Origin: Microvelia longipes
Taxonomy: Eukaryota > Arthropoda > Insecta > Hemiptera > Veliidae
Direction of reading: 5' to 3'
Assembly (NCBI GenBank): GCA_018340805.1
Contig: JACMZG010001913.1
Location: forward strand, 19,422,079-19,486,078
DNA length: 64,000 nucleotides
Made by a program: the position numbers and the translations under genes. Shown here one piece after another: positions 31,592-43,052 of this stretch (within the stretch, counting starts at the first letter, position 1; every line of letters starts with the position of its first letter). Below the pieces are notes generated by a model. It was given only the letters and a program-made list of their open reading frames with translations. It did no database searches and was not told the DNA's origin.

Positions 31592-31803
31592 GACATTACT
31601 TAATAAGTACTTTAATAATAATTGTGGAAGTAGTAAGTAAGTTTGAAATTACTTAATAAGTACTTTAATAGTACTTGTAGAAGTAGTAAATAAGTTTGAA
31701 TTTACTTAATAAGTACTTTAATAGTACTTGTAGAAGTAGTAAATAAGTTTGAAATTACTTAATAAGTACTTTAATAGTACTTGTAGAAGTAGTAAATAAG
31801 TTA
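31592..31803. repeat. 53-bp minisatellite, four units
   Basis: Units read GAAATTACTTAATAAGTACT plus TTAATAGTACTTGTAGAAGT and AGTAAATAAGTTT. The first unit is the most diverged. Confidence 0.95.
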
Positions 31804-33282
31804 GAAATTCGACATTTTATTTTGGGAATCAGTTTGTACCTGTTTAGTGTCGTTAGTAAAAAATACCCTAACTTTGGATCAGAGCTATTATCGTAGTGGA
31901 GCGAAACAACAAACTCTTTTAACGTTCTTGCTGAAATTATGGTTTAATTTTAATGTTATTTGGAGATTCGTTCAGTAAATTTTAATCTCATTCAAATATA
32001 AAAGCAAAACATAAAAATATAAAACCAATAACATAAAAAGGAATACGTTTTGGTCACTGGGAACCAAAACATGTGCAAAGCAACGTTTAAAACAAAGCTG
32101 TGATCTAGACAGGTATATTTTTGACGCCCTTAAAACATTTCGGATAAGATTCTCAACAAATTTAATAACTTAAAACTTTGCAAAAAAAGTGCGTCCTTAA
32201 CTTAACTAAAGAAGTATACATTTTGGTGCACAAATTATTACTCGGAATTTAAGATCTGAATTCATACGTCAGACAATTTGTTTTCTATAAAAATAAATAG
32301 ATTCTTCTTTACTGCCTAGACAGATAAATAAAACTTTTATTTTAAGAGTAAAAATATTTAAATTGCCTACTTTATGGGCAGTAAAGTAAACAGTGTTACT
32401 ATCGCTCATTACTTTCACACCACAGACCTTTAAATTGTAACTCTGTTCAGTGAACCGAATTTGGTTAAACGAAACAATTACTATTAAATTATTATTAAAT
32501 CAAATACCTCACGTTCGCATCAGTTCTAACCTTTGTTTTACAGTTATACCAAAACAAAAACAAGAAAGCAAAAAAAATAATACTAAAACAAGATTAGAAA
32601 AAGAAACAAAGATGAATATCTGAATAACTCCATTAAAAAGAAATAATATCAAATAAATAAATAAAAATAAAATTTATAATGTTATAAAGTTATACAATAA
32701 GTGACAATCAAAAAGAAAATAAAAAGTACTAAGTTTTATAAGAGGTACTTATTTAATAATAATATTGAACAATATTGAACGTAACATTGATTGACATATT
32801 TATATTTTAAAGGGTAGAGATAAAAAAAGAGTAAAACTAGTTTTGGTCAAAAGGATGAGCCTTGATATTAAAGTTATAATAAGTTAATAGTAATCATTAT
32901 TTTTAAACTCGCAAGCTTAGATTAGGTTGTTTTAAAACAGCCAAAGTTTATTATAGACCTGGATTTAAAAACGAATGTAAAAGGAACGGAAAAAGAAAGA
33001 ATTCTTCTTTATTCGTTTCTTATTATTAGAAATAAATCAAGAGTGGAAAGAAAAGGCGTGGGAATGAGGAAATGATAAGAAAATAACTAAATAAAGATTA
33101 AAAAAGAGAATCGAATAAGTATATATAAAGGTGAAATTTAATCGACAATTTAAATACTAAAAACTAGGCTTGAAGAAAGAAAAATAGAGCAATGCTTAAG
33201 CAATATTTGCCCCAATATATTGCATTTTATGTAAGGCATACCCCAGTAACAAAGAGTTAGGTAATAAGTACAAATCAAATGA
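31804..33282. other. AT-rich stretch, no gene seen
   Basis: Nothing recognised over about 1.5 kb. Confidence 0.55.
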
Positions 33283-33600
33283 TTTAAAAAAAACACTAAA
33301 CAGTTAAGTCAGGGCAAAAAAAAAAATACTAAACAGTTAACTCAGGGCAAAATAAAAAAAACACTAAACAGTTAAGTCAGGGCAAAAAAAAAAAATACTA
33401 AACAGTTAAGTCAGGGCAAAAAAAAAACACTAAACAATTAAGTCAGGGCAAAATAAAAAAAAACACTAAACAGTTAAGTCAGGGCAAAATAAAAAAAAAA
33501 CACTGAACAGTTAAGTCAGAGCAAAATAAAAAAACACTAAACAGTTAAGTCAGAGCAAAATAAAAAAAAAACACTAAACAGTTAAGTCAGGGCAAAATAG
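33283..33600. repeat. 33-38 bp minisatellite with poly-A segments
   Basis: Ten units of ACACTAAACAGTTAAGTCAG plus GGCAAAAT and a 5-12 base A-run of variable length. Confidence 0.95.
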
Positions 33601-33913
33601 GATTTGAACTTCTTCAAAACCGTCTATAACTTATAACTTCGTTTTACATCTTACTTTTAAGTACGAACTTTAACAATAAAACCGATATTAGAGGATAGAA
33701 TGTTTTTCATTTTTCTCCTATGGGATTCCTTAAGTTCACTTAATAATTGAAAAAATTATTAATCTCTTAAAATGTTAATATAAGTGTTCGCTCGAGCCTT
33801 GATAGAGCCAAGTGATTAGGCTATAAATTTGCGGAAACTGTGTGAAATATTAAATAAGACTTACGGTTTCATCGAACAAATAAACATTTGAGCCTACAAA
33901 TTTTAGTTTAAAA
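33601..33913. other. AT-rich stretch, no gene seen
   Basis: Nothing recognised. Confidence 0.45.
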
Positions 33914-34125
33914 CCTTTTTTAAACAAGTTCTTTATTGGCAAAAGTATACAATATTTATTATTTTTATTTTTCGGACACAGGATAGGACGGAATAAAAAC
34001 TTCAACGGAATATTCCGTCCCATCCTGTGTCCGAAAAATAAAAAGCATAAAACAATGGAGACTAATACTAAGAATAATAAAAAAAATTACAATTTTTATT
34101 TTGTGTAAACCGGAGCCATATTTTA
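33914..34125 (+). repeat. Short dispersed repeat, split by a hairpin insert
   Basis: TTTTTAAACAAGTTCTTTAT at 33914 and TTTTGTGTAAACCGGAGCCA near 34100 are contiguous at 26511-26580, which defines the insertion between them. Confidence 0.65.
33961..34086. mobile_element. Hairpin insert with about 13-bp target duplication
   Basis: The arms TATTTTTCGGACACAGGATA plus GGACGGAAT (33966-33994) and ATTCCGTCCCATCCTGTGTC plus CGAAAAATA (34012-34040) pair with one mismatch. An asymmetric tail (AAAGCATAAAACAATGGAGA, then AT-rich) follows. TACAATATTTATT and TACAATTTTTATT flank it (one mismatch). The empty site is visible at 26511-26580. A related tail and arm lie inverted at 10104-10165. Confidence 0.7.
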
Positions 34126-35289
34126 TTTGTTGATTTAGGGTGATTTGTGGCCTCTTTATTTTTTTTTTATTTATTTATTTTTGTGGTATAAATTTTAATT
34201 ATTTTTTTTAGTGTAAGGGGGTTTGTTTGGGTTAAGGATAATTTTATATTTTTTGGTTTGAGTATTTTATGATTTATATTATTATTATTTTTTATTGTCA
34301 AAAGATATGTTTGATGGTGTTTTGGATAGGTTTATATTGTAAAGGTAGTTTGCGGGAGTTTCAAAAAGGAGCCTAAAAAGTTATTTAACATTTTATTATA
34401 TCCTTACACAAATTAGAATAAAAAATTAGGACAAGAGAACTAGCTGTTATAATATTTTTTTAAACATTGGTCCTACCTAACAATTTTGCTTGATAAAGAA
34501 ATAAGCATAAGTCTATTATGCTTACTCGTAAACATATGCTTTAAGGATAAGGAAACGCCAAAAATCTAGTTTCTCTTCTCCTTGTACTGTTGTACCCCAA
34601 TTTTTTTTACTGTACTCGAATAATTTGCCTACTCAAGAGTTATTTGAACAAATTACTCGATCTCTCTAGTTTATTCCTCTCTCTGCTTTCTCCGTCTATT
34701 TATTTACATTTCCCTTTAAAAAGAGTGCATATAGTTATCTAGTTTTTACATTTTTTCTCTCAATACCGAATATAAATGCAATTTCACTTTACTTCATTCA
34801 TTTTTTGATTTTCTCTTCAAGAAAAGTTTAATTGGAAATTACACAGAGCAAAGTGGGGATTGATTTAATACAATAATTAAAGAACAAGTTAAAAAAATAA
34901 ATTAGAGAAAAAGTCATGGCGTATACCTACACTCCAACAAGTTCACTTGTTAAGTCAAACATACACCACTCAACTCGTCTATTCCCCTGATTTATTACTT
35001 ATATCCTTGTTTTAACATTTTACAGCTATAAGTAAAAAATTTAACAATAAAATTTATATTAGAGAATATATAGAATTTTTACCATTTTTCGTCTATCGGA
35101 TCTCTTAGTTCATTCACTTAATAATTGAAAAAAAAACGAAACAGCTTAGTGAGATCCTGAGTGTATATTGGCGAATATTCAATATTCACGAATTTTCAAA
35201 CAATTACCTTATGATTGGGACCATAGAGGGGGGGGATAGGAATTGGGGAATTATAATAATAACGTAAAAGACATTTATACTAAATCCAA
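34126..35289. other. AT-rich stretch, no gene seen
   Basis: T/G-rich low-complexity sequence lies at 34140-34350. Nothing codes. Confidence 0.5.
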
Positions 35290-35620
35290 AACACCCTATA
35301 GAGGGGCCCTATAGGTTAAATTTAGAAACTTGGAAAAAGTAACAGGTATCTCGCTTATAAATATAATAAAATAATCAAAACAAAATTACAGAAACTTATA
35401 TAGTAAAACGTTAAAAATATAAATCAAAAACAATTTGCGGGAAACCGAAATAAACTTATAATATAATATAATAATGAAATAAACTTATAAATCATAACCT
35501 TAACTAACTCTTGAAGGAGGTTTCAATGAGGTTACACAGAGCTCTTGAGAGCACCAAAAAAGATGTTTCAGGCCTCTCAATGTATTTAAATAGGCTATAC
35601 CCTCTCTAGTATATATCTTT
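35290..35620 (+). mobile_element. Family M1 element, copy 1
   Basis: TATAGAGGGGCCCTATAGGT opens it; GATGTTTCAGGCCTCTCAAT and CCCTCTCTAGTATATATCTT close it. Copies at 44207-44522 (same orientation) and 45738-46038 (inverted) share TATAGTA(A/G)AACGTTAAAA and TTGAGGTTACACAGAGC. The ends are short inverted repeats (CATAGAGATATACTAGAGGG-like). A local duplication of AATAAACTTATAA lies at 35451-35488. Non-coding. Confidence 0.7.
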
Positions 35621-36574
35621 ATGCAAAAAACCCACTAATAAGTTATCACTTCCTTAACACTTGGTTTACAATATTTATCTTTTTGGAATCAACAGCCCAA
35701 GCCGAATACCTTCTACTTCTATGCCACCTTATAAACGTAATTTTCAATTAAAAATTCGCCAAAATTAATTAAAATTATACCTCACCTGATAAAGTTTGCA
35801 AAGAAGGAAACAAAACATTAAATATAAAGTCGTTAAAAGAAATAATCAATGTGACAAATATAGCACAAATCAGGTAAAGAAATGGTCGTTTAAAACAAAT
35901 TAACCATGACAAAAAACGAACTCTACGTGCGAAGAGAGATCCATAAAACTGTTGGGTTTCAGTATCAGGAAAATAGAATATTAACTAATAAAATTAATGA
36001 AATAACATATTCTCATTAAATAAAATAAGTATTCAAGAAGTACTTGCTATTAATTTATAACGTATTATATTTTATTTAAAATCAAACGATAAATTAAGTT
36101 TTTATACTTTGACATATAAAAATTTTAGGCACACAATAACTATGACTTTAAGTGTTAAAAATTTCAAGTACAGTGAAGTCTACATTTCAAGTACCTACTC
36201 ATATATGGTTGCTAAGAAACAATGTAGAGGCTTAGGTACCCTTCTCAAAAGATATGTCGAAGTGTGTATGAACTTCAAATTCAAGATGTTGGACACTTCA
36301 AAAATACTGCGATGTATATTTCTTTTTCTTTCTAAAGAGAAAATTATGTTTATTATTACTTATTCAGGGTCTCCCTTCCTACTTCAAATTATTAGTTTTT
36401 AGGTTTCGTTTGATTTTAGATGGCTAAACAAACATTGTCAATCACCATTGGTAACCTCTAGCAATCATAGCTTGCTAATTAATACTCACTATTAATCATT
36501 GCTTGCTAATTAAGACTTATTTATAAGAGGCCATTTAGATATTCTATTTTCTAATTAAAAAGGCTGTATTGACC
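35621..36574. other. AT-rich stretch, no gene seen
   Basis: A 97-codon frame (36109-36402) overlaps two partial duplications (TCAAGTAC, ACTTCAAA) but shows no domain and no homologous copy; I leave it uncalled. Confidence 0.4.
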
Positions 36575-36661
36575 GCAAGTTGAAGAAGCAATCGAAGAAT
36601 CAGCTACCGTCGATACTTGCTGTTGGATACAACAGCAAGTATCTCGACGGTAGCTGATTCT
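36575..36661. mobile_element. HHR-C family hairpin
   Basis: AGAATCAGCTACCGTCGATA plus CTTGCTGTT (36596-36624) pairs with AACAGCAAGTATCTCGACGG plus TAGCTGATTCT (36631-36661), with one 2-base bulge and a 6-base loop. The left arm with its extension GCAAGTTGAAGAAGCAATCG is the reverse complement of 19637-19690. The hammerhead-like half is absent here. Confidence 0.65.
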
Positions 36662-37534
36662 TTCATTTATTCTATATTCCCCTAAGAATTGGAGTAATAA
36701 TTTATTTTTGCGTATTTTATTCCTATCTGATAGCTCTAAAATTTCAACGGTTTATTAATTTAATTAACTACAATATTTAACGAATAATTAAAGAAAGTTA
36801 CACTAATGAGGTCATCGCTAATTATTTTTTATGAATAACGCCAATATATTTATTTTATAATGTTATATTACACACTGATAATGACATTAATTTAGTGTTA
36901 AGTCGATTTTATTAAGTGAAATTTAGTGGAGTCTTTTCACTTACTATTATTAACTGAAACTAAAACAGTTTCATTTGTAAAAAAATGAAACTGCAACCAT
37001 CATAAAGAGAGAGAATTACAATACCGGCATTAAATAATCATCAAACTTGTTTAATTACGAAAAAAATAATCTAATTAAAAAAAAAATACGTAACAATAAT
37101 ACAAAACAACAAAACTATGCAGACCAATAATCTGAAAACGAAAGTATAATTAAAAGCTATACTAATTTTCGGAATAATAAGGTAGTAATTATTTCTTTAT
37201 AATTAGTAATATTATAGTTATATGCTCTGTTATTTGGTTTTAACATATGAAAATAAGTAATCATAAAGTAATAGAGTTACAATAGGATGTAAGCTAATCA
37301 AACTGCGGGCTTATTTTGACTTATTTTAACACTAAAAAGCGAGTATTTATGTGCGTAGATATACAGAAGAAAAGTGTAGAATTTAGACAGAGTGGTATAA
37401 TAATTAGGTTTTTCTGATAACAAAATATATAATGGTTTTTCTCAGGCTATTACCTTCTAGATAATGGGTAGTACATTAATAATTATTGTAATAGGTTTAA
37501 TATCAATATTTTAAGACTTGGTTAACCCAAATAT
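36662..37534. other. AT-rich stretch, no gene seen
   Basis: Nothing recognised. Confidence 0.5.
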
Positions 37535-37640
37535 ATGGAAAACACGGGTACGGTGTATCTCGAAATATTTCTTCACCTTATTGAATTAAGCCACGCCCAT
37601 TACGCCCATCCTCATTACTTCGGACTAGTGTCGCTTATCT
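37535..37640 (-). mobile_element. 5S-family terminal fragment
   Basis: ACACGGGTACGGTGTATCTC, TTCTTCACCTTATTG and CGCCCATCCTCATTACTTCG match the GC-richer end of the family (GGTACGGGATACCTCGG...CATCCTCA) in reverse orientation. The rest is missing. Confidence 0.5.
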
Positions 37641-37679
37641 TATGATTATGAAAAACCGCTTTATCTTATTTTGTTATTT

Positions 37680-38340
37680 TTATTTTGGCAATTGAAAAAG
37701 TTTGTAAGAAAATACATATATTTATGTATGTAAACATATAATACATGTATTTCGACGTATAGATGTCAAAATACGTGTATACATGTATTTGATTGCTTAG
37801 ATGTCTATGGTTATTTTCACAATTGAGAAACTTTGTAAGAAAATACATGTATACGTATACATGTATTTATGAATGTAACCGTATACATGTATTTCGACGT
37901 ATAGATGTATATAGACATCTTCACAATTGATAAACTTTGTAAGAAAATACATGTATACGTATACGTATACATGTATTTATGTATGTAAGCGTATACATGT
38001 ATTTATGTATGTAAGCGTATACATGTATTTTGACGTATAGATGTCTATGGTTATTTTCACAATTGAGAAACTTTGTAAGAAAATACATGTATACGCATAC
38101 ATGTATTTATGTATGTGAACGTATACATGTATTTTGACGTATAGATGTCTATGGCTATTTTCACAATTGATAAACTTTGAAAGAAAATACATGTATGCGT
38201 ATACATGTATGTAAACGTATACATGTATTTTTACGTATAGATGTTTATAGTTATTTTCACATTTGATAAACTTTGAAAGAAAATACATGAATACCACCAC
38301 GTATTTTGACATAGATGTATACTGTTATTTTCACAATAAC
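37680..38340. repeat. Complex satellite with palindromic ATACATGTAT blocks
   Basis: Six units, marked by CAATTGA(G/T)AAACTTTG near 37689, 37821, 37925, 38061, 38165 and 38261, alternate between about 104 and 134 bp. Between them lie repeats of ATACATGTATACGTATACAT, which is itself self-complementary, and GTATTTTGACGTATAGATGT. Minus-strand frames across it are repeat translations. Confidence 0.9.
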
Positions 38341-38479
38341 AACTTTTCAACTCATACATGTAATCCTGAAGAAAAGGGTAAAAAGTCCTTCCACAAAAAG
38401 TAATATTAAGCCCCAGCAACAGTCTACCTATGCAGGTTATCGAGGAGAAAAGAATAGATACAGGGACTGCAGCTTTTTC

Positions 38480-38708
38480 TCCAGGGTGTGTTTGTGTATT
38501 ACACATTCTGGGTGTGTGTGTATATTACACATTCTGGGTGTTTGTGTATATTACACATTCTGGGTGTTTGTGTGTATTACACATTCTGGGTGTTTGTATG
38601 TATTTCACATTCTGGGTGTGTGTGTGTGTGTATTACACATTCTGGATGAGTGTGTGTATTAAACATTCTGGGTGTGTGTGTGTGTGTGTGTGTATTACAC
38701 ATTCTGAG
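38480..38708. repeat. 22-32 bp GT-rich minisatellite
   Basis: About nine units of GTGTATTACACATTCTGGGT with (GT)n of variable length between them. Two overlapping plus-strand frames are repeat translations. Confidence 0.95.
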
Positions 38709-39107
38709 AAGGAGCTAAGACGTTGCATACGTGTGCGCTAAATACAAACGCAACAAAGCTAAACATGTGAGAAATATTTTTGAGGTGCCCCAATCCCGAT
38801 TTTAGAATTTTAAAAACATAAAACCTTTTATTTTTAGTCAAATTGAACAATCATAACTTTAACTGACATAGTATGTAAAATAAAATATAAGAAAATATGA
38901 AAAAAAGTCAATAAAAAGGTAGAGCCGACAAATGATCGGACGAGCGGCAAATAAAAATACAAAATAAACGATGTACACAGCAAAAATTATGGCAAGAAAA
39001 GCTATTTTATAACACTGCTATTATCCAATTTATTCATTGATACAAACATATGGAATCAAAATAAAAAGTTTATTGAACTTTCTAAAATTGTGTGAGAAGT
39101 AACAGTA
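38709..39107. other. AT-rich stretch, no gene seen
   Basis: Nothing recognised. Confidence 0.45.
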
Positions 39108-39283
39108 ACACAAATAAATGGACAAATCGGTTATACAATGCACATAATAAATAAACAAATCGGTTATACAATGCACATAATAAATGAACAAATCGGTTAT
39201 ACAATGCACATAATAAATGAACAAATCGGTTATACAATGCACATAATAAATGAACAAATCGATTATACAATGCACATAATATA
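39108..39283. repeat. 33-bp minisatellite, five units
   Basis: Units read AATAAATGAACAAATCGGTT plus ATACAATGCACAT and are nearly identical. The 33-base period keeps minus-strand frames open (YYVHCITDLFI repeats). Confidence 0.95.
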
Positions 39284-40599
39284 ATGATTTTTTATGTAAC
39301 CAAGTGCCATTCAATGGTCCTTGAGAGATAAAATGATCAAAACCCGTAGACTATTTTTTATGTTGAACCCACAAAAATGTCAAAACGTTAGTACAAAAAG
39401 AGAATTTATCAGACCGAGCTCAAATATAACTACAACTAACTACAAAGTACACTACAAAAAGGGGATGGCTCATTAAATATAAGCGTTTTTTCAAGGGAAT
39501 GGAATTTAATTTTTTGGTATCAGAAGGAGACGGGCTAATTTTCATCCAGGAGAAAAAGCTCGTCTCAGCATCTAGACTCGCCTGACATCCTATGCTTTTG
39601 CCAACTCTTAAGAAACTACTTCAAAATTTTATTCCACATAAATCTAGTCTTGCAATTTACAATCTCGACTCTCCCCTCTAATTATAGCGATTTGCCTTTC
39701 GAAAAAATTCGCTAATGGGATAGGCGCCTTAGCGGGAGACAAACTTAGCCCGCCTTGCGAACCTCCCTCAGAATTTTTAATAAATAAAAGTTGGTGAACA
39801 TGAAAATGACAAACTTCTCTAAACATTCCCTTGCGATTTACCAAGCTGATAGAATTTATAAGGTGATTCAATTGGAAGGTTTTTAAGAATGAAATAAACA
39901 TTTTTTTGTCATGTTAGGTTATAGTTCGGAATTGACGTCATTGCAGGAATAAATAGTAAATTTACAATGTTGACCGCCTATACAGAGTCCTGCAATGACG
40001 TCACACGTCATTCATAAAAACGTCAGGTATTAACCTCCGAATGCGTTTGGTTTGTTTACATTGAATTGAATCACCTTATAAATATTTAACATCTTGGCTA
40101 TATACAGGAAATTATTTGAGCTATCAGTTGCCAACCAAAAATAGTCATAAAATCCACACGCAAAATGTAAGTGCCTTAGTATTTTTCTGTGTAGAAAAAT
40201 ACCGTAAGAGCAGAAAAAAATATTCTCTTAAGTCAAAATGATGCTGCTCCTCTCGGACATTGCCCCGGTGATAAAATAAAATAATTTATCATAATTCTAA
40301 AAAAAGTGTAACAAAATATTCATCTAAATAAAGACTAAAAGAAATTTCTTATGGATTAACAATAATATTTAAGGATAAAATTCCACTTTTAAGTGCTTTC
40401 TGAACTTAAATATAAACTTTTATCTAACAGGGGATTATAGGATCGTGAACATCTTCTGCGAAACAAGCTGACAAGTATCATGAAATGTGAGTCATGTGAA
40501 CAACATGACATCTCACTATGCTTCCATTAACAAATATGGGGATTAAAAGATAACAAAAAACATTTTTTGTCGTTTGGCGACATCTTTTAAAAAAAATAG
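39284..40599. other. Mixed stretch with a small inverted repeat, no gene seen
   Basis: GACGTCATTGCAGGA near 39933 and TCCTGCAATGACGTC near 39988 are inverted repeats about 40 bases apart. An 85-codon minus-strand frame (39644-39901) has no recognisable domain. Less AT-rich than average around 39520-39780; origin unknown. Confidence 0.4.
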
Positions 40600-40690
40600 A
40601 GGGTTTCGGCCTTGTTGCCGCTACACGGCGTCGGGGCTGGGAGCCGCTGCCTCTTTGCGGCCCACGTGTGTTGTTGCCCTCTATCAGTTT
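40600..40690. repeat. GC-rich block
   Basis: GGTTTCGGCCTTGTTGCCGC, GGGAGCCGCTGCCTCTTTGC and GGCCCACGTG stand out in AT-rich DNA. Similar in style to 27050-27160 and 52030-52115, but alignment is uncertain. Confidence 0.35.
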
Positions 40691-40725
40691 GTCATATTAA
40701 TTAGTTTATATAATAATCCAAGAGC

Positions 40726-41396
40726 CAGGCCTAAAAAAATTTGACTCATTTTGTACTATTTCAAACCAAATTTTTCTCAAATTATAAAGGAAAAGCATAG
40801 TCTGCATATCTAGAGTGGAGCCCTTCATACGAGTGCGATCGCTCGAAATATTAGAAAATTGCACAAATTCCAGTGTTCATGCAATAAGTGGTTCGCTGTA
40901 GGTCGTGTGCGAAACACGAAGAGAATATTTTTAAAGCTGATAGAATTTCCTGTAAAACGAGTGTTTTTTCGTCAAAATCGGATAAATACAACTGAAATTA
41001 TGACATTTGTCAAATGCCCAAAAAATTTCACAAAAAGGCAGTATTTTACCAAATAAATTCGCTGACTTTGTATAAATTAACCATTTTTAGGTGTTTTTGG
41101 AAGAGCCATAACTTTGGTTGTAGTCATCCGATTTTGATGATTAAACACTCGTTTTATAGAACATTGTATCAGCTTTAAAAAATGTACTCTTCATGTTTTG
41201 CACACGACCCACATGGAACCACATATTTCAAGAAAACTACAAATTGTGCGATTTTATAACATTTTGAGCTAGCGTAATCATATGAAGAGCTCCACTCCAG
41301 ATTGGAAGAATATGTTTTTTCTTCATAATTAAATGTTAATTTTAAAAAAAAATTGGTTTGAAGTAGTGCAAAATGAATCACATTTTTTCAGGTCTG
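40726..41396. mobile_element. 671-bp foldback element, arms about 300 bp
   Basis: The two halves are diverged inverted repeats: CAGGCCTAAAAAAAT against ATTTTTTCAGGTCTG, ACTATTTCAAACCAAATTTT against AATTGGTTTGAAGTAGT, AGTGGAGCCCTTCATA against ATGAAGAGCTCCACT, and TTTTAAAGCTGATA against TATCAGCTTTAAAA. The last pair shows that the symmetry extends nearly to the centre. Divergence between arms suggests age. Small frames inside (65 and 68 codons) lie in opposite arms and are not related genes. Confidence 0.7.
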
Positions 41397-41449
41397 ACTT
41401 TTGGACTATAATTGGCATTCTCCCGCGATATAAGCAAATTTTCAAATGT

Positions 41450-41715
41450 ATTAGTCAATCAACATGAATTTTAGCGATATATGTCAATCGATAATACCAT
41501 AACTAAAGCACATTATATTTTTTTATATTCGTACACGTGTTAATTATACATAGTTATAAATGTGTATAAATTTTCAGCATGATCAGACAACTTTATGAAC
41601 TTCTGTCATTTTTTTAAATGTTTGCAGAGTCATTATTGTGGGTTAATGACGTCACAAATATTTCTAAAACAATAAGGATCGGGAAAATAATAAGGTCGAT
41701 TTTTGTAGTAAGTTT
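41450..41715 (-). mobile_element. 5S-family repeat, degenerate partial copy
   Basis: TGCAGAGTCATTATTGTGGG and GTTAATGACGTCACAAATAT (near 41625-41660) are the family's AP-1-like and CRE-like boxes in reverse orientation. AAAATTTTCAGCATGATCAG and neighbours are diverged. Ends not found. Confidence 0.5.
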
Positions 41716-42679
41716 AATTACGATCCGTTCGATTCAAACACTTCGTCTATAATTGTATAATTCTGTGTATTTTCGAAGTCGGCATAGTCTGATTTCTCAA
41801 TCTATGTCTTTTTATTTAATACTACAATTAAAATAATGCAAAACAAATTTCACTGGTTTCCATTTTAGGAAAAACTAACTTTAGACCTAAAAGCCGGTAT
41901 CAAATGGTCTTTAAGGTCTTTAACGAGCATCGTTAATTGTCTTTTTATTATTTTTGTTTTGACTCTGTAATCTTTTTATTTCTTAAACATTTTTTGTGTA
42001 GTTTACTTCTTTTTTCCCGTTTCTAATTCCATACAAGATATTTTTCATTGCTTGCAAATTGTTGTAAAGCTACAATGTTGTGGAAATAATTTATGGAAAA
42101 AAGGAAATATTTATAGGAAAAAAAGTTATTCCGCTGTTTATAAATGACATTTCGATTCGTTTAAAAAAATGAAGCTTTGAAAAATTCCTTCTTTTTTTTC
42201 TTTAACATTTTTCTTTTTCTTAGCATAATAAACAAAAGGTAATTATGATATTTTTTCTTTAAGCTCAATTCCATTCGCATAAAAATAAAATACATGAACT
42301 ACAATTAAAATAAAAGAAAACAATTAAAACTCCAGAACTAAATTAATTAAAAGAAAAATGTTTAGTCAGTATTAAAGAATTTCAAGTAATTAAAATTGCG
42401 CTTATCATGGTTTTATTTTACAGATCAGATCGATATTTTCAAGCTTTACTTTTAAATTAGGTAAAATATTATATATTTACAGATTTGAAGTATAAGTCAA
42501 AAGTCAGAAGTGTAAGGAAGACTTAAATTAGGTTAAATATGATATAAGTACAAATGTGAATTATAAGTCACACCAAAATTAGTGAGTAAGAGAAATTAGA
42601 GAAAGAGAAATTAAGAAAATTAATTAAAAAATTAAATTAAGAGAAATTAGGGAGTAAGAGATTTTACCTAGACGCAAAA
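41716..42679. other. AT-rich stretch, no gene seen
   Basis: GAGAAATTA-type simple sequence lies at 42588-42660. Nothing codes. Confidence 0.5.
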
Positions 42680-42686
42680 ATATATA

Positions 42687-42721
<35 letters not shown>
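42680..42721. repeat. (AT)n microsatellite
   Basis: Short alternating AT tract with TAATATTATAT breaks. Confidence 0.9.
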
Positions 42722-42726
<5 letters not shown>

Positions 42727-42828
42727 GTATATACATATTAATATTCCGACGAAAATACAACTAAATAAACTAGAAAATATTTCCACATTATTTAGGATCA
42801 CTTATAATTTAATTTTTCCTACTGAGAT

Positions 42829-43043
42829 ATAATAATAATAATGATAATGCCCGTTTAGAGCCATGCGGCTTATCAGGGATAACCCCTGCGAGAACCACCT
42901 CGGATGGTAGTAGCAACCGTTACTCAAAGGGTATTCTAAAGCTGGCGATAATTTATCTAAACAATAATCTTCTATAAACTGAGAGCGTAACCTGGGATGC
43001 GAACCCCAGACCTCCGTGGGTGTCAAAGATCAGTGTAAAGACT
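42829..43043 (-). mobile_element. tRNA-derived SINE, 5'-truncated, copy 1
   Basis: The minus strand reads a T-arm-like CTGGGGTTCGCATCCCAG with the B box GGTTCGCATCC (43005-42995), a body of about 150 bp, and a 3' end GGCTCTAAACGGGCATTATC running into (ATT)n. TACTGAGAT is repeated at 42820-42828 and 43044-43052, a target duplication. No A box is visible in the retained head, so the copy is truncated or its head is diverged. Copy 2 is at 48601-48778. Confidence 0.75.
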
Positions 43044-43052
43044 TACTGAGAT

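Noticed and set aside
36109..36402. 97-codon plus-strand frame
   Set aside because: No recognisable motif and contains small internal duplications; not supported as a gene.
38315..38741. Cysteine-rich secreted peptides (two overlapping frames)
   Set aside because: Cys/Val/Tyr content comes from GTGTGT and TTACACATTCTGG minisatellite units in three frames.
39644..39901. 85-codon minus-strand frame with a non-repetitive sequence
   Set aside because: No domain, no second exon and no start context I can support; length is within chance for the local base composition.
40726..41396. Two small convergent genes in the arms of the foldback
   Set aside because: The 65- and 68-codon frames lie in inverted arms yet do not correspond to each other when the arms are aligned; they arise by chance.
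42995..43005. A tRNA gene at the GGTTCGCATCC B box
   Set aside because: Recurs at 48762-48772 followed by the same ~150-bp body and (ATT)n tail, so it is a SINE.
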